DNA from: Flavonifractor hominis
GTDB lineage: Bacteria; Bacillota; Clostridia; Oscillospirales; Oscillospiraceae
Length of the DNA: 64,000 nucleotides
Direction: 5' to 3'
Assembly (NCBI RefSeq): GCF_040095835.1
Contig: NZ_JBBMFT010000005.1
Span: 124,001-188,000 of the forward strand
This document shows positions 32,088 through 40,436 of this stretch, piece after piece. Position numbers and translations under genes: made by a program. The notes under the pieces were generated by a model. It had not been told where the DNA came from, did not search any database, and saw nothing but the letters and a program-made list of their open reading frames with translations. The stretch's first letter is position 1. Every line of letters starts with the position of its first letter.

Positions 32088-33740
32088 ATGACAGCAAACA
32101 CCAACTATCCCGACAACATTACCGCTTTATACGCCCGCCTATCCCAAGAGGACGCGCTGGACGGCGAGAGTAACAGCATAGCCAATCAAAAGAAAATCCT
32201 TTTGAAGTACGCAACCGACAACGGTTTCCCTAATCCCACATTTTTCATCGACGACGGCGTTTCCGGGGTGACGTTTGACCGTCCGGGCTGGAATGAGATG
32301 ATCCGGCTGGCTGAAGCAGGAAAGGTCAGAACCGTCATCGTCAAGGATATGTCCCGCATGGGTCGGGACTATCTGAAAGTGGGCTACTATACCGAGAGTT
32401 TCTTTGCCGAGCGCGATATTCGGTATATCGCCATCAATGACGGCGTGGACAGCGACAAAGGGGACAATGATTTTACCCCTTTCCGTAATCTGTTCAATGA
32501 CTTCTACGCCCGCGATACCAGCAAGAAAATCCGGGCCGTTATGCGGGCAAAAGGAAACGCCGGGGAACACCTCTGCTCCAATCCGCCCTATGGGTACATG
32601 AAAGACCCGGCGGACAAAAAGAAGTGGATCGTGGACGAGGAAGCCGCCGAGATCGTCAAACGGATTTTCAACCTGTGCATTGCGGGGAAAGGCCCCATGC
32701 AGATTGCCAAACTGTTGACCGCCCAACACGTCCTGACGGTTAAGGCCCACTACGCCCACCGGGACGGAAAACCGCTGCCGGAGAAACCGTATCAATGGAG
32801 TCCGAAGTCTGTCGCGGGGATATTGGAGCGTCCTGAATACACCGGCTGCACGGTGAACTTCAAGACCTATTCCAAGTCCCACAAGCTGAAAAAGCGGCTG
32901 CATAATGCCCCGGAGAATCAGCGGATTTTCCCCAATACCCAGCCCGCCATTATCGAAGAACAAGTCTTTGCACGGGTACAGGAGTTGCGGGAGAACAAAC
33001 GCCGCCCGGCCAAGCAAGCCGAACGGCAAGGGTTGTTTTCTGGCCTGCTGTACTGCGCCGACTGTGGAAGCAAGCTGCATTTCGCCACAGGTAAAAACAT
33101 GACACCGCAGCAAGACTGCTATCGGTGTTCCCGGTATAAGAGTAATACGGGTGATTGTACCATGCACTTTATCCGGGAAGAAACGCTGAAACTGTTTGTG
33201 TTGCAGCGGATTTTCGATGTGACGGCTCTGTTCTTTGATGATGCTATGGCCTTTGAGGAAGCGGCGAGAAAGCAACGGTTCCAAGAAGCCGAAAAAGACG
33301 CCAAGAAGCGCAAGCGTGAAATCGCCCAAGCGGAAAAGCGCATTGCCGAACTTGACCGCATTTTCAAGCACATCTACGAGGACGACATCAGCGGGGCAAT
33401 CAGCCATGAACGGTTCTTGAAACTCTCCGCTGACTATGAGGCAGAACAAAAAGAACTGACGGAGCAGGTCAAGGCATGGCGGGACGCAGTAGAAACCTTT
33501 GAACAGGATCAAGCCGATTTTGCCAGCTTTGCAGCCATTGTGCGAAAATATGTGGGCATCCGGGAATTGACGCCCACCATCGTCAATGAGTTTGTAAAGA
33601 AGATCATCGTCCATGCGCCGGACAAGTCCAGCGGCCACCGCAGGCAGAAGATCGAACTGGTCTGGAATTTCATCGGAGAAGTTAACCTACCGGGCGACAA
33701 TGAGACTGTGGAACGGCAAAGAAAAGGCAGGACGGCATGA
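32088..33740 (+). CDS. Large serine recombinase (TnpX-like)
   Basis: 550 residues: N-terminal resolvase domain with catalytic Ser19 in ALYARLSQED and the downstream R-rich active site (VKDMSRMGRDYLKVG), a recombinase domain (NPPYGYMKDP, about residues 165-280), a zinc ribbon (LYCADCGSKLHF, later CYRCSRY, about 320-350), then a coiled coil and C-terminal tail. Full length and intact. It catalyses integration and excision at attP/attB-type sites. It lies about 35 bp from the inner end of attR, the usual position of an integrase beside its own attachment site. GGAGG precedes the ATG. Confidence 0.93.
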   Translation: MTANTNYPDNITALYARLSQEDALDGESNSIANQKKILLKYATDNGFPNPTFFIDDGVSGVTFDRPGWNEMIRLAEAGKVRTVIVKDMSRMGRDYLKVGYYTESFFAERDIRYIAINDGVDSDKGDNDFTPFRNLFNDFYARDTSKKIRAVMRAKGNAGEHLCSNPPYGYMKDPADKKKWIVDEEAAEIVKRIFNLCIAGKGPMQIAKLLTAQHVLTVKAHYAHRDGKPLPEKPYQWSPKSVAGILERPEYTGCTVNFKTYSKSHKLKKRLHNAPENQRIFPNTQPAIIEEQVFARVQELRENKRRPAKQAERQGLFSGLLYCADCGSKLHFATGKNMTPQQDCYRCSRYKSNTGDCTMHFIREETLKLFVLQRIFDVTALFFDDAMAFEEAARKQRFQEAEKDAKKRKREIAQAEKRIAELDRIFKHIYEDDISGAISHERFLKLSADYEAEQKELTEQVKAWRDAVETFEQDQADFASFAAIVRKYVGIRELTPTIVNEFVKKIIVHAPDKSSGHRRQKIELVWNFIGEVNLPGDNETVERQRKGRTA

Positions 33741-33762
33741 CTTTTCAGCCATGCCGCCCTGC
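33727..33762 (+). terminator. Hairpin overlapping the recombinase stop codon
   Basis: GCAGGACGGCATG pairs with CATGCCGCCCTGC (12 of 13) around a 10-nt loop. No T tract follows, so it may act as a 3' stabiliser rather than a terminator. Confidence 0.4.
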
Positions 33763-33773
33763 GACAATCAAAT

Positions 33774-33816
33774 TACTTCCTTATGGGTGCGTGCCTTTTG
33801 CGGGGCGTCCCTTTTT
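33774..33816 (+). other. attR of the integrated element (P half-site plus right terminator arm)
   Basis: TACTTCCTTAT (33774-33784) is the exact inverse of the inner block at attL. It is followed after 14 nt by TGCGGGGCGTCCC and T5 (33799-33816), the right arm of the split terminator. GGTG (33786-33789) matches CACC at attL, in register. Confidence 0.85.
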
Positions 33817-33825
33817 GGTTTTGGA

Positions 33826-36189
33826 TCACTCCACCACCACAAGGCGGACCTTGCCGCCTTCCGAAGGTGTGCGGTCGTAATAGACCGTCATGTTGTCCGA
33901 GTAGGCCCGGGCCTGGTTCAGGGCGTCCATGGCGGTGTCGCCGGTGAACCAGAGCTTGGTGGAGGCGTTGTAGCACACCACCTGCTCGGAGATGGGCAGA
34001 ACCATGCCGCTGCTGGTGAGTACCTTGTTCTGCATGTCAAACTCGCTGCGGCGCACGCCCTCCAGCTTATTGAGGGACATGTAGCCCGCCAGCTTGGGGG
34101 AGCCGTTCACCGTCTCCAGAGAGGGCGCCACGCCGCCGGGGGTGTTCTGGCGGATGTTCAGGGTGCCCATGAACTTGGTGGTGGCGTCCTTGGCGGAGGT
34201 GTTCAGGTTGACCACCGGGTTATAGAGGGGAGTGCTGATGGAGTCGGCCGGCTCGGTGTCGGTGGTGAGGAAGCCGTAGTAGTACTGGTCGCCGGTCACG
34301 TCGTTGAGCACCAGCACGTTGTACCGCCCGGCGTAGTCCTTGGAGGCATAGAGGATCTTGGAGGCGGGGACGCTGGCGCAGGTGATCTGCTCATAGTCCA
34401 CCGCGGCCAGCGGGCCGTTGCCTACCCGCTCGTAGACCACCACGTTCTCCGCCAGAGCGGTGCCGCCCAGGGTGCGCCCGGCCACGTCCAGCGCGCCGCC
34501 GGCGGCGCCGCTGCTGTTCAGGCGGGTGAGGGAGAGCTGACCCACCTCATAGGAGGAGACGGTGACCAGCTCGCCGGTGAGCTTGGTGGCGGTCTCCCCG
34601 CGGTAGGAGGTCTTGCCCTCCAGGGCGGGCAGCACGTCGTTGAGCAGCTTCACCGTGGCGTTGCCGCTCTCGTCGATCTTCTCCACGCAGCCCACGGCGG
34701 TGGAGCGGGCGGTGGAGGGGTCCACCACGCCGGCTACCTGGCCGTCCCGGGTGAGCAGTACGGTGATCACGTCCCCGATGGAGAAGTGGCTCAGGTCCTG
34801 GGCAGCGCTGGACAGGACGTTCAGCTCCACACCCATGACCTTGATGCGGGCGGGAGTGTCGGTGTTGGGATAGACGTTCTCATACATGCCCGTCAGGCGC
34901 AGGTCGGACACGTTCATGACCTTGGAGGCGCTGTCGTAGGTGGCCACGTCAAACTGCCGGATGTCGGAGACGGTGGCGGGCACGCCGTTTTTATACAGCT
35001 GATAGCCGGTATCCCCGCCGGCCAGGACGGCAAAGGGATTGACCCCGCCGCTGGGGGCGGTGCGGGCCACCATGGCCGAGGCGGCGGTGGCGGTGGTGCG
35101 CAGGAAGAGATAGTCGATCTTGCCGTCGGCGGTGTAATAGAAGGTGGCGGGGGTGCCGGGCTTCAGGTCCTGCCACAGCTCCTCATAGACCTTCTTCTCC
35201 CCGTCCAGATAGGTGACGGCCTTGGGGTCCACCTCCAGCTCCTCGCCGCCGGTGAGGCGGACCTTGTTGTAGGCCCACTCGGACACGCTGACGGACCGGC
35301 TGGTGACGTTCTCCTTGGGCTGGAAGGCCAGGAGCATGCCGTCCTCATTCAGAATGAGGTCGCCCTGCATCCCCTCCAGCGCCTCATCCAGACCGCCGGC
35401 CCGGTCGGTCTTATACGTGCCGGTGGTGGTCTTGACGGCGCCGGCGGTGCCGTCGGGGGCGGTGGCGTCCACGTCCAGCAGGATGCCGCCGTCGGCCTCC
35501 TTGCAGCCCAGGGTGGTCATATAGAGCTCGGTGCTGCCCTTGGGCTTGGCAAAGAGCAGGTTGTAAAACAGCAGCGCGGCCTGGCCCCGGGTGATGGTGG
35601 AGCCGCCGGACAGGCTCAGCCCGTCGGACAGGCCGGCGGAGGCGGCCACCGTCACATACCCGTCATACCAGTTGCCGCCGGTGGCCACATCGGCGTTGCT
35701 GTAGCCCAGCACCCGCAGGAGGATGGCCGCGGCCTCGCCATAGGTGATGACCTGGTCGGGACGGAAGGTGCCGTCACCCACGCCCATGATGAGCCGGGTG
35801 CCGCCCGAGCTGGCGCCGTCCTCCCCGGTGGAGCCGCCGATGGTGATGGAGGCGGCCAGGTTCACATAGCCCCGGGCCCAGTGAGTGGGGCCCACGTCGG
35901 TAAAGATGGTGCGGTTGCGCTGGCCGGGCTCCTCGTCGCCCCGGCCCATAATCTCCACCGTCATCTTGCAGAACTCAGCCCGGGTGAGGGTGCCGCCGGG
36001 GTTGAAGGCGGTGCCGCCGGTGCCGTTCACCACGCCCAGCAGGCGGAGCATCTCGGCGGCCTCGGCCACGGCGGGGTCGGTGATGTCGGTGAAGGCGGCG
36101 CTCCCCGCCGCCGACGCGGGGGCGCAGAACAGCAGCCCGGCCAGAAGGGCCGCGGCCAGCAGTGAGGAAATCAGTCGGTTCAGTCTCAT
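33826..36189 (-). CDS. SLH-domain surface protein linked to an efflux operon
   Basis: 787 residues from ATG at 36189 (GGAGAG upstream). Signal peptide (1-28, ends ASAAG), then three SLH repeats (about 29-230: FTDITDPAV, LTRAEF, ITYGEAA, ITRGQAA). The remaining 550 residues are beta-rich, without an enzyme motif I can name. It should bind secondary cell-wall polymer outside the membrane. It is the last gene of an adaptor-ATPase-permease operon, 13 bp after the permease, so it may help pass exported material through the S-layer. Its former terminator is now split by the mobile element. Confidence 0.8.
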   Translation of the reverse strand: MRLNRLISSLLAAALLAGLLFCAPASAAGSAAFTDITDPAVAEAAEMLRLLGVVNGTGGTAFNPGGTLTRAEFCKMTVEIMGRGDEEPGQRNRTIFTDVGPTHWARGYVNLAASITIGGSTGEDGASSGGTRLIMGVGDGTFRPDQVITYGEAAAILLRVLGYSNADVATGGNWYDGYVTVAASAGLSDGLSLSGGSTITRGQAALLFYNLLFAKPKGSTELYMTTLGCKEADGGILLDVDATAPDGTAGAVKTTTGTYKTDRAGGLDEALEGMQGDLILNEDGMLLAFQPKENVTSRSVSVSEWAYNKVRLTGGEELEVDPKAVTYLDGEKKVYEELWQDLKPGTPATFYYTADGKIDYLFLRTTATAASAMVARTAPSGGVNPFAVLAGGDTGYQLYKNGVPATVSDIRQFDVATYDSASKVMNVSDLRLTGMYENVYPNTDTPARIKVMGVELNVLSSAAQDLSHFSIGDVITVLLTRDGQVAGVVDPSTARSTAVGCVEKIDESGNATVKLLNDVLPALEGKTSYRGETATKLTGELVTVSSYEVGQLSLTRLNSSGAAGGALDVAGRTLGGTALAENVVVYERVGNGPLAAVDYEQITCASVPASKILYASKDYAGRYNVLVLNDVTGDQYYYGFLTTDTEPADSISTPLYNPVVNLNTSAKDATTKFMGTLNIRQNTPGGVAPSLETVNGSPKLAGYMSLNKLEGVRRSEFDMQNKVLTSSGMVLPISEQVVCYNASTKLWFTGDTAMDALNQARAYSDNMTVYYDRTPSEGGKVRLVVVE

Positions 36190-36202
36190 ATTCTCTCTCC
36201 TT

Positions 36203-37402
36203 TTAATCCGCCCGCAGGGCTTCCACCGGCTGAAGACCGGAGGCCTTGATGGCAGGGTACAGACCAAAGATCACGCCCAGGGCCACGGAAATGAAGAAGG
36301 CGCCCACCGCGACCCCTGGACTGGGCCACAGGATGATCTGGAAGGACAGCTTGCCCACGATGAGCGTCCCTACATAGCCCGCGGCGATGCCGAACAGACC
36401 GCCGATGCCACAGATCATGCAGGCCTCGATCAGGAACTGGGCGATGATGCTCTTGCGCTCGGCGCCGATGGCCTTGCGGATGCCGATCTCACGGGTGCGC
36501 TCGGTGACGGTGACCAGCATGATGTTCATGATGCCGATGCCGCCCACGGCCAGGGAGATGGCGGCGATGCCGCCCAGGAAGCGCTGCTGCATCTTGTCCT
36601 GCTCCTCCGCCTGGTCCTGCCAGCGGTCGGGGGTGTAGACGTTGGCCGAGCCGGTGCCCAGCAGGTTGTCCAAAAAGCCCTGCAGCAGGGTCACCGCCTT
36701 GGTGGTGGAGGCCGAGTCCTTGGCCTTGGCCACGAAGGAGGTGATCTCGGTGCTCTTGGTGAGCACCCGGTTCATGGTGTAGGGGACCAGAACGATCTTG
36801 TCCATGCCGGACATGTTGTTGGGGTCCTTTTCCGCAAAGACGCCGATCACCGTGAAGGGAACGCCGTTGATGGTGATCTCCTTACCCACCGGGTCCACGT
36901 AGTTGAAGAGCAGCTCGGCCATCTTGGAGCCCAGCACGCACACCTGGCTGTACTGCTCCACGTCCAGGAAGGAGATGTCCCGCCCCTTGGCAATGGTGTA
37001 GTTGTTGCACAGGGAGTAGGCCTCGTTGCCCATAGTGAGCTGGGGGCTCTCCTCCCAGCTGGTCTGGTAGCTGTCCAGGGTCTTGGCACCGTATTTGAGC
37101 ACCGTCTGGTTCCAGACCTGCAGGTTGGGCGTCACGCCCAGAATGTACTGGTTCAGATCCTCCAGACAGTAGTCGGTCAGCTCCTTGGTCAGATCCTTGT
37201 TGCTCCAGGCGTCAATGTTGACTACGTTGCTGCCCAGACTCTCATAGTACTCCCGCATCTGGCGGTTCTGGCCCTCGGCGTAGGACACCAGGATGATAAC
37301 GGCCGCCAGACCGATGATGACGCCCAGCATGGTCAGCGCCGAGCGGCCCTTTTTCGCGGCGATGGATTTTACCGCGATCTTGAAGGCTTGGGTCAGATTC
37401 AC
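36203..37402 (-). CDS. MacB-like ABC transporter permease
   Basis: 399 residues. TM1 (about 20-42), a large extracytoplasmic MacB_PCD domain (43-270), then three C-terminal helices forming an FtsX domain, with the hallmark TERTREIGIRKAIGAE. This type VII (mechanotransmission) permease drives efflux of peptides, lipids or antibiotics together with a separate ATPase. It overlaps the ATPase gene by 4 bp. The HlyD-like adaptor is encoded at the operon head. Confidence 0.9.
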   Translation of the reverse strand: MNLTQAFKIAVKSIAAKKGRSALTMLGVIIGLAAVIILVSYAEGQNRQMREYYESLGSNVVNIDAWSNKDLTKELTDYCLEDLNQYILGVTPNLQVWNQTVLKYGAKTLDSYQTSWEESPQLTMGNEAYSLCNNYTIAKGRDISFLDVEQYSQVCVLGSKMAELLFNYVDPVGKEITINGVPFTVIGVFAEKDPNNMSGMDKIVLVPYTMNRVLTKSTEITSFVAKAKDSASTTKAVTLLQGFLDNLLGTGSANVYTPDRWQDQAEEQDKMQQRFLGGIAAISLAVGGIGIMNIMLVTVTERTREIGIRKAIGAERKSIIAQFLIEACMICGIGGLFGIAAGYVGTLIVGKLSFQIILWPSPGVAVGAFFISVALGVIFGLYPAIKASGLQPVEALRAD

Positions 37403-38094
37403 TGGAAGGCCCCCTCTCTGTCGCCGTCATAGAGGATATGCCCGTCGGAGATGCGCACGATGCGCTCGGCGGTGGCGGCAATGCCGTTGTCATGGGTGAT
37501 GAGAATAATGGTGGAGCCCTCCTCATGCAGGCCGTGGAGGATCTCCAGCACGTGCTTGCCCGTGCGGGAGTCCAGCGCGCCGGTGGGCTCGTCGGCCATG
37601 ATGATGGGCGGCTGGGTGGCAATGGCCCGGGCGATGGCCACCCGCTGCTGCTGGCCGCCGGACATCTCGGTGGGCTTGTGCCCGGCCCGGTCGGCCAGCC
37701 CCACACGCTCCAGGGCCGCCTCCACCCGGTCGGCCCGCTTGGAGGCGGAAATGCCCTGATAAATGAGCGGCAGCTCTACATTCTCCCAGGCGTTGAGGGC
37801 CGGGATCAGGTTGAAGCCCTGGAAAATGAAGCCGATCTGCTTGTTGCGGATATGGGCCAGCTGCCGGTCGCTGAGTTCGGTCACATCCACCCCGTCCAGG
37901 TGATAGTCCCCGTAAGTGGGGATATCCAGGCAGCCCAGAATGTTCATCAGCGTGGACTTGCCCGAGCCGGACTGGCCGATGATGGCCACGAACTCCCCCC
38001 GGTCTACCTCCAGAGAGACCCCATCCAGGGCCCGCACTTCGCTTTCCTCCCCTTCGTGGTAGATCTTGAAGAGGTTTTTTACATCAATGAGCAT
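37399..38094 (-). CDS. ABC transporter ATP-binding protein (LolD/MacB type)
   Basis: 231 residues. Walker A GQSGSGKST, signature MSGGQQQRVAIARAIA, Walker B IIMADEPTGALD, and the family-typical KQIGFIFQGFNLIPALNAWENV segment are all present, given as landmarks. It powers the adjacent FtsX-fold permease. The overlap with the permease and the 12-bp gap after the adaptor show one operon. Intact catalytic residues. Confidence 0.95.
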   Translation of the reverse strand: MLIDVKNLFKIYHEGEESEVRALDGVSLEVDRGEFVAIIGQSGSGKSTLMNILGCLDIPTYGDYHLDGVDVTELSDRQLAHIRNKQIGFIFQGFNLIPALNAWENVELPLIYQGISASKRADRVEAALERVGLADRAGHKPTEMSGGQQQRVAIARAIATQPPIIMADEPTGALDSRTGKHVLEILHGLHEEGSTIILITHDNGIAATAERIVRISDGHILYDGDREGAFQ

Positions 38095-38106
38095 GGCGCG
38101 GTCCTC

Positions 38107-40020
38107 TTAATAATACATCTGGTCCGGGTTCTGGTAGCCCACAAAGACCTCCTGCCCCTCGGACAGGCCGCGGGTGATCTCCACCCGGGAGGTATCGGCC
38201 AGACCCACGGTGACCGGGACGGCCCAGAAGCCCTCAGGCTGTTCCCAGCTGGGATCGGGCTCCAGAATGGCGTTGACGGGAGGCTCCTCCGAGCGGACCC
38301 ACACGATGGCGCCGGTGGATTCGCCTTCCATACCGGCGCTGCCGCCCATATCCATGCCGGTGTCCGGCATGGGCACGGCCACCGACACCGACATCAGGGG
38401 AGAGAGGTGGGCGCCGCCGGTGTAGGACTCAGGCACGGCCACCGCGCTGCCCGCCATGTCATCTTCCACCATACCGTCTTCCATCATGCCATCTTCCATC
38501 ATGCCGTCCTCCATCATGCCGTCCTCCGGCATGCCGGCGGCGGGATCGGCGTCCAGGGTATCGGGCAGCTGCACGTTGGCGAAGCTGACGTACTTGACCG
38601 CCTGGACCGGAACGGTAAGGCAGTTGTCCGACTGGCTGGCCACAAAGGAGTAGCTGACGTACATGCCGCTCATGAGGCTGCCGTCGGGATTGTCCACCTT
38701 CACCACGGCGGGGAAGGTGGCCACGCCGTTCTCACCGGTGGCGGTGAGAGAGACGCTCTCCACAATGCCCATGTAGGGGGTGCCGTACTGGTCGATGTTG
38801 ACCATCATGCCGGGCTTGATGTACTGCACGTTGCGCTCGTCCACCTGAATCTCGATGGTCATGACCGAGGTGTCGGCAATGGTGATGCCCTGGCCGCTGG
38901 AGACCTCCTCGCCGGCCACCAGGCTGCAGGAGAGGACGGTGCCGTCGATGGGAGCCACGGCGTTGAATTTGCCCAGCTCTTCATTGGCCGTCTTCAGCTT
39001 TTCCTGGGCCGCCTGCAGGGCGTTCTCCTTGGTGGCGATCTCCTCGCCGGTGTCCTTTTCGCCCAGCTTGACCAGCAGCTGGCCCTGCTTGACGTCGGCA
39101 TAGTTGAGCAGATTCACGCTCTCCACCGGGCCGGAGGCCTTGGCCGTCAGGACGGTGGTCTCGTAATAGCTCAGCTTGCCGTTCTGATAGGGATAGATGG
39201 GGGTGCCGTCGGCGGCGGTCAGCGTGGCCGAGGCGTCCATCCCCTCGGTGAGGGTGCCGGGATTGTCCAGCACAAAGACCACCTCAAAGTGGACCGCACC
39301 CTCCTGGGAGACAAAGCGGACCTTGTTGATCTCCTCCACCGTGCCGGTGAGGGGGGTCATGATGGCGGGGATGGAGATCTGGGCGGTCTGGCCCACCTGG
39401 ATGTCGTTTTCATAGGCGTAGCTGTAGTAGAGCGAGAGCTTGAGCTTGGTGTCGTTGACGATGGTGGCGATGGTGTCGCCCTCGTTCACCGTGTCGCCCA
39501 CCTTGAGGTCGGCCACCTCACGCAGGTTGCCGGCGTGAGGAGCCTTGATGGACAGCTCGTTGATCTTGTCGTAGACGGCCTGCAGCTCTTTCTGGCAGTT
39601 GTCCACGCTCTTCTGAGCCTCGGTCACCGCGTCCCGGGCGGCGGTGTCGTCCATGCGGTAGAGCTGCTGGCCGGCGGTGACCTGGTCGCCCTCCTTGACG
39701 TACAGCTCCAGAATGGTGCCGGAGCCGGGGGTGATGGTGGCAGAGTCCTTGGCCTTTGTGGTGCCGCTGCCCTCCACCATGGACTGGATGGAGCCTACGG
39801 AGACAAAGTCGGTCATCACCTCACCGGTGGAGGTATCGTTGCGGAATACAAAATACCACAAAAGACCGGCCACGGCGGCCAAAACGACCACCACAATTAC
39901 AAATGTAAGAACGGTCTTCCAACGTCCCTTGCGCTTTTTCTTGGGCCCGGTGGGAGCGGCAGGGGGGGTGGTCCTGGTCTGAGCGGGTACTTCCGCCGCC
40001 GGTGTCTGTTGCTGCGTCAT
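38107..40020 (-). CDS. HlyD/MacA-like membrane fusion protein with Met-acidic repeats
   Basis: 637 residues, long for the family. One membrane anchor (about 38-62), split lipoyl/biotinyl-like halves, a coiled-coil hairpin (about 115-145), beta-barrel and membrane-proximal domains. Near residues 498-525 five 5-residue repeats of the type EDGMM form an acidic, Met-rich insertion, followed by further Met-rich sequence (PMPDTGMDMGG). Adaptors of this type join MacB-like permeases to the cell envelope. It heads the efflux operon. The Met/Asp/Glu insert might bind metal, which is inference only. Confidence 0.86.
   Translation of the reverse strand: MTQQQTPAAEVPAQTRTTPPAAPTGPKKKRKGRWKTVLTFVIVVVVLAAVAGLLWYFVFRNDTSTGEVMTDFVSVGSIQSMVEGSGTTKAKDSATITPGSGTILELYVKEGDQVTAGQQLYRMDDTAARDAVTEAQKSVDNCQKELQAVYDKINELSIKAPHAGNLREVADLKVGDTVNEGDTIATIVNDTKLKLSLYYSYAYENDIQVGQTAQISIPAIMTPLTGTVEEINKVRFVSQEGAVHFEVVFVLDNPGTLTEGMDASATLTAADGTPIYPYQNGKLSYYETTVLTAKASGPVESVNLLNYADVKQGQLLVKLGEKDTGEEIATKENALQAAQEKLKTANEELGKFNAVAPIDGTVLSCSLVAGEEVSSGQGITIADTSVMTIEIQVDERNVQYIKPGMMVNIDQYGTPYMGIVESVSLTATGENGVATFPAVVKVDNPDGSLMSGMYVSYSFVASQSDNCLTVPVQAVKYVSFANVQLPDTLDADPAAGMPEDGMMEDGMMEDGMMEDGMVEDDMAGSAVAVPESYTGGAHLSPLMSVSVAVPMPDTGMDMGGSAGMEGESTGAIVWVRSEEPPVNAILEPDPSWEQPEGFWAVPVTVGLADTSRVEITRGLSEGQEVFVGYQNPDQMYY
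38453..38527 (-). repeat. Five tandem 15-bp coding repeats in the adaptor gene
   Basis: Five units related to ATCATGCCGTCTTCC (plus strand) at 38453, 38468, 38483, 38498 and 38513 encode the EDGMM repeat. Two units are identical, so copy number could vary by slippage. Confidence 0.85.
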
Positions 40021-40311
40021 GTTTCTTCCTCCCTTGATTGGTCTTCTCTGTCATTGTAACACAGCCTGTAGCGGTTGACATTACAAAGCAGTGACAACTT
40101 CTTAATAAAACCTTAAATTTTCCACTGCTGTTATTATAAGACGCTCAAGCGGCGAAAAAGTTCATTCCCGCGCAACAGAATTTTTCAGAGTCTTCGGGGG
40201 AGGGGGTGGGCCGTCCGGCGGACGGCGGCGGGGGCAAAAACCGGGCGCATACATTATATATATACCGGGAAACGGTTGGTGTTGGAGGCTTTGGCAAAGC
40301 CCGGCGGTTGT

Positions 40312-40328
40312 TTTACAGCTTTGTTACA
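40312..40328 (-). promoter_or_regulatory. WalR-type box upstream of the S-layer gene
   Basis: The minus strand reads TGTAAC-AAAGC-TGTAAA, matching TGTWAH-N5-TGTWAH without mismatch. It lies 16 bp before the -35 of the S-layer promoter. A second site with one mismatch (TGTCAC-TGCTT-TGTAAT) is at 40080-40096. Confidence 0.55.
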
Positions 40329-40343
40329 AATGCCGTTAACGGG

Positions 40344-40372
40344 TTGACCTTTGCCGCAAGATGATTTATTAT
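40344..40372 (+). promoter_or_regulatory. Sigma-A promoter of the S-layer gene
   Basis: TTGACC, a 17-bp spacer and TATTAT, 64 bp before the start codon, with a strong GAAGGAGGC binding site after it. Confidence 0.65.
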
Positions 40373-40436
40373 CATGCCAGAGGCAAGGGAAGAAACGTGT
40401 TTTCTAAACCTCAAAACTTTGAAGGAGGCATTCCAA

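Larger units (their letters stand above)
23888..33797 (+). mobile_element. Integrated serine-recombinase element of about 9.9 kb
   Basis: The element is bounded by attL (23868-23911) and attR (33774-33816). It encodes an SF1 helicase, conjugative-transposon sigma and HTH proteins, a 32-residue peptide, KTR and YjdF proteins, PadR-MATE-PadR, TnpW and a TnpX-like recombinase. Base composition changes sharply at both borders; the helicase third is very AT-rich, while the rest resembles Firmicutes ICE DNA. No relaxase, coupling protein or type IV secretion gene was found. It is therefore an integrative element that would need help to transfer, or a decayed derivative. Ends are placed to within 2-3 bp. 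Confidence 0.85.
40021..40436. other. Divergent intergenic region between the efflux operon and S-layer gene
   Basis: It holds promoters in both directions, two WalR-like sites (40080-40096 and 40312-40328), a GCCGTCC/GGACGGC hairpin near 40210, an ATATATATA tract near 40255 and TTGGAGGCTTTGGCAAAGC at 40282-40300. No coding sequence is apparent. Confidence 0.6.

Noticed and set aside
23868..33816. Interpretation as an IS-type transposon with terminal inverted repeats
   Set aside because: There is no DDE transposase and no short target duplication. The outer repeats are the arms of a host terminator, and the enzyme is a large serine recombinase, so att sites explain the repeats better.
38453..38527. 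CRISPR-like short tandem repeats
   Set aside because: The 15-bp units are contiguous, without spacers, and encode an in-frame peptide repeat.
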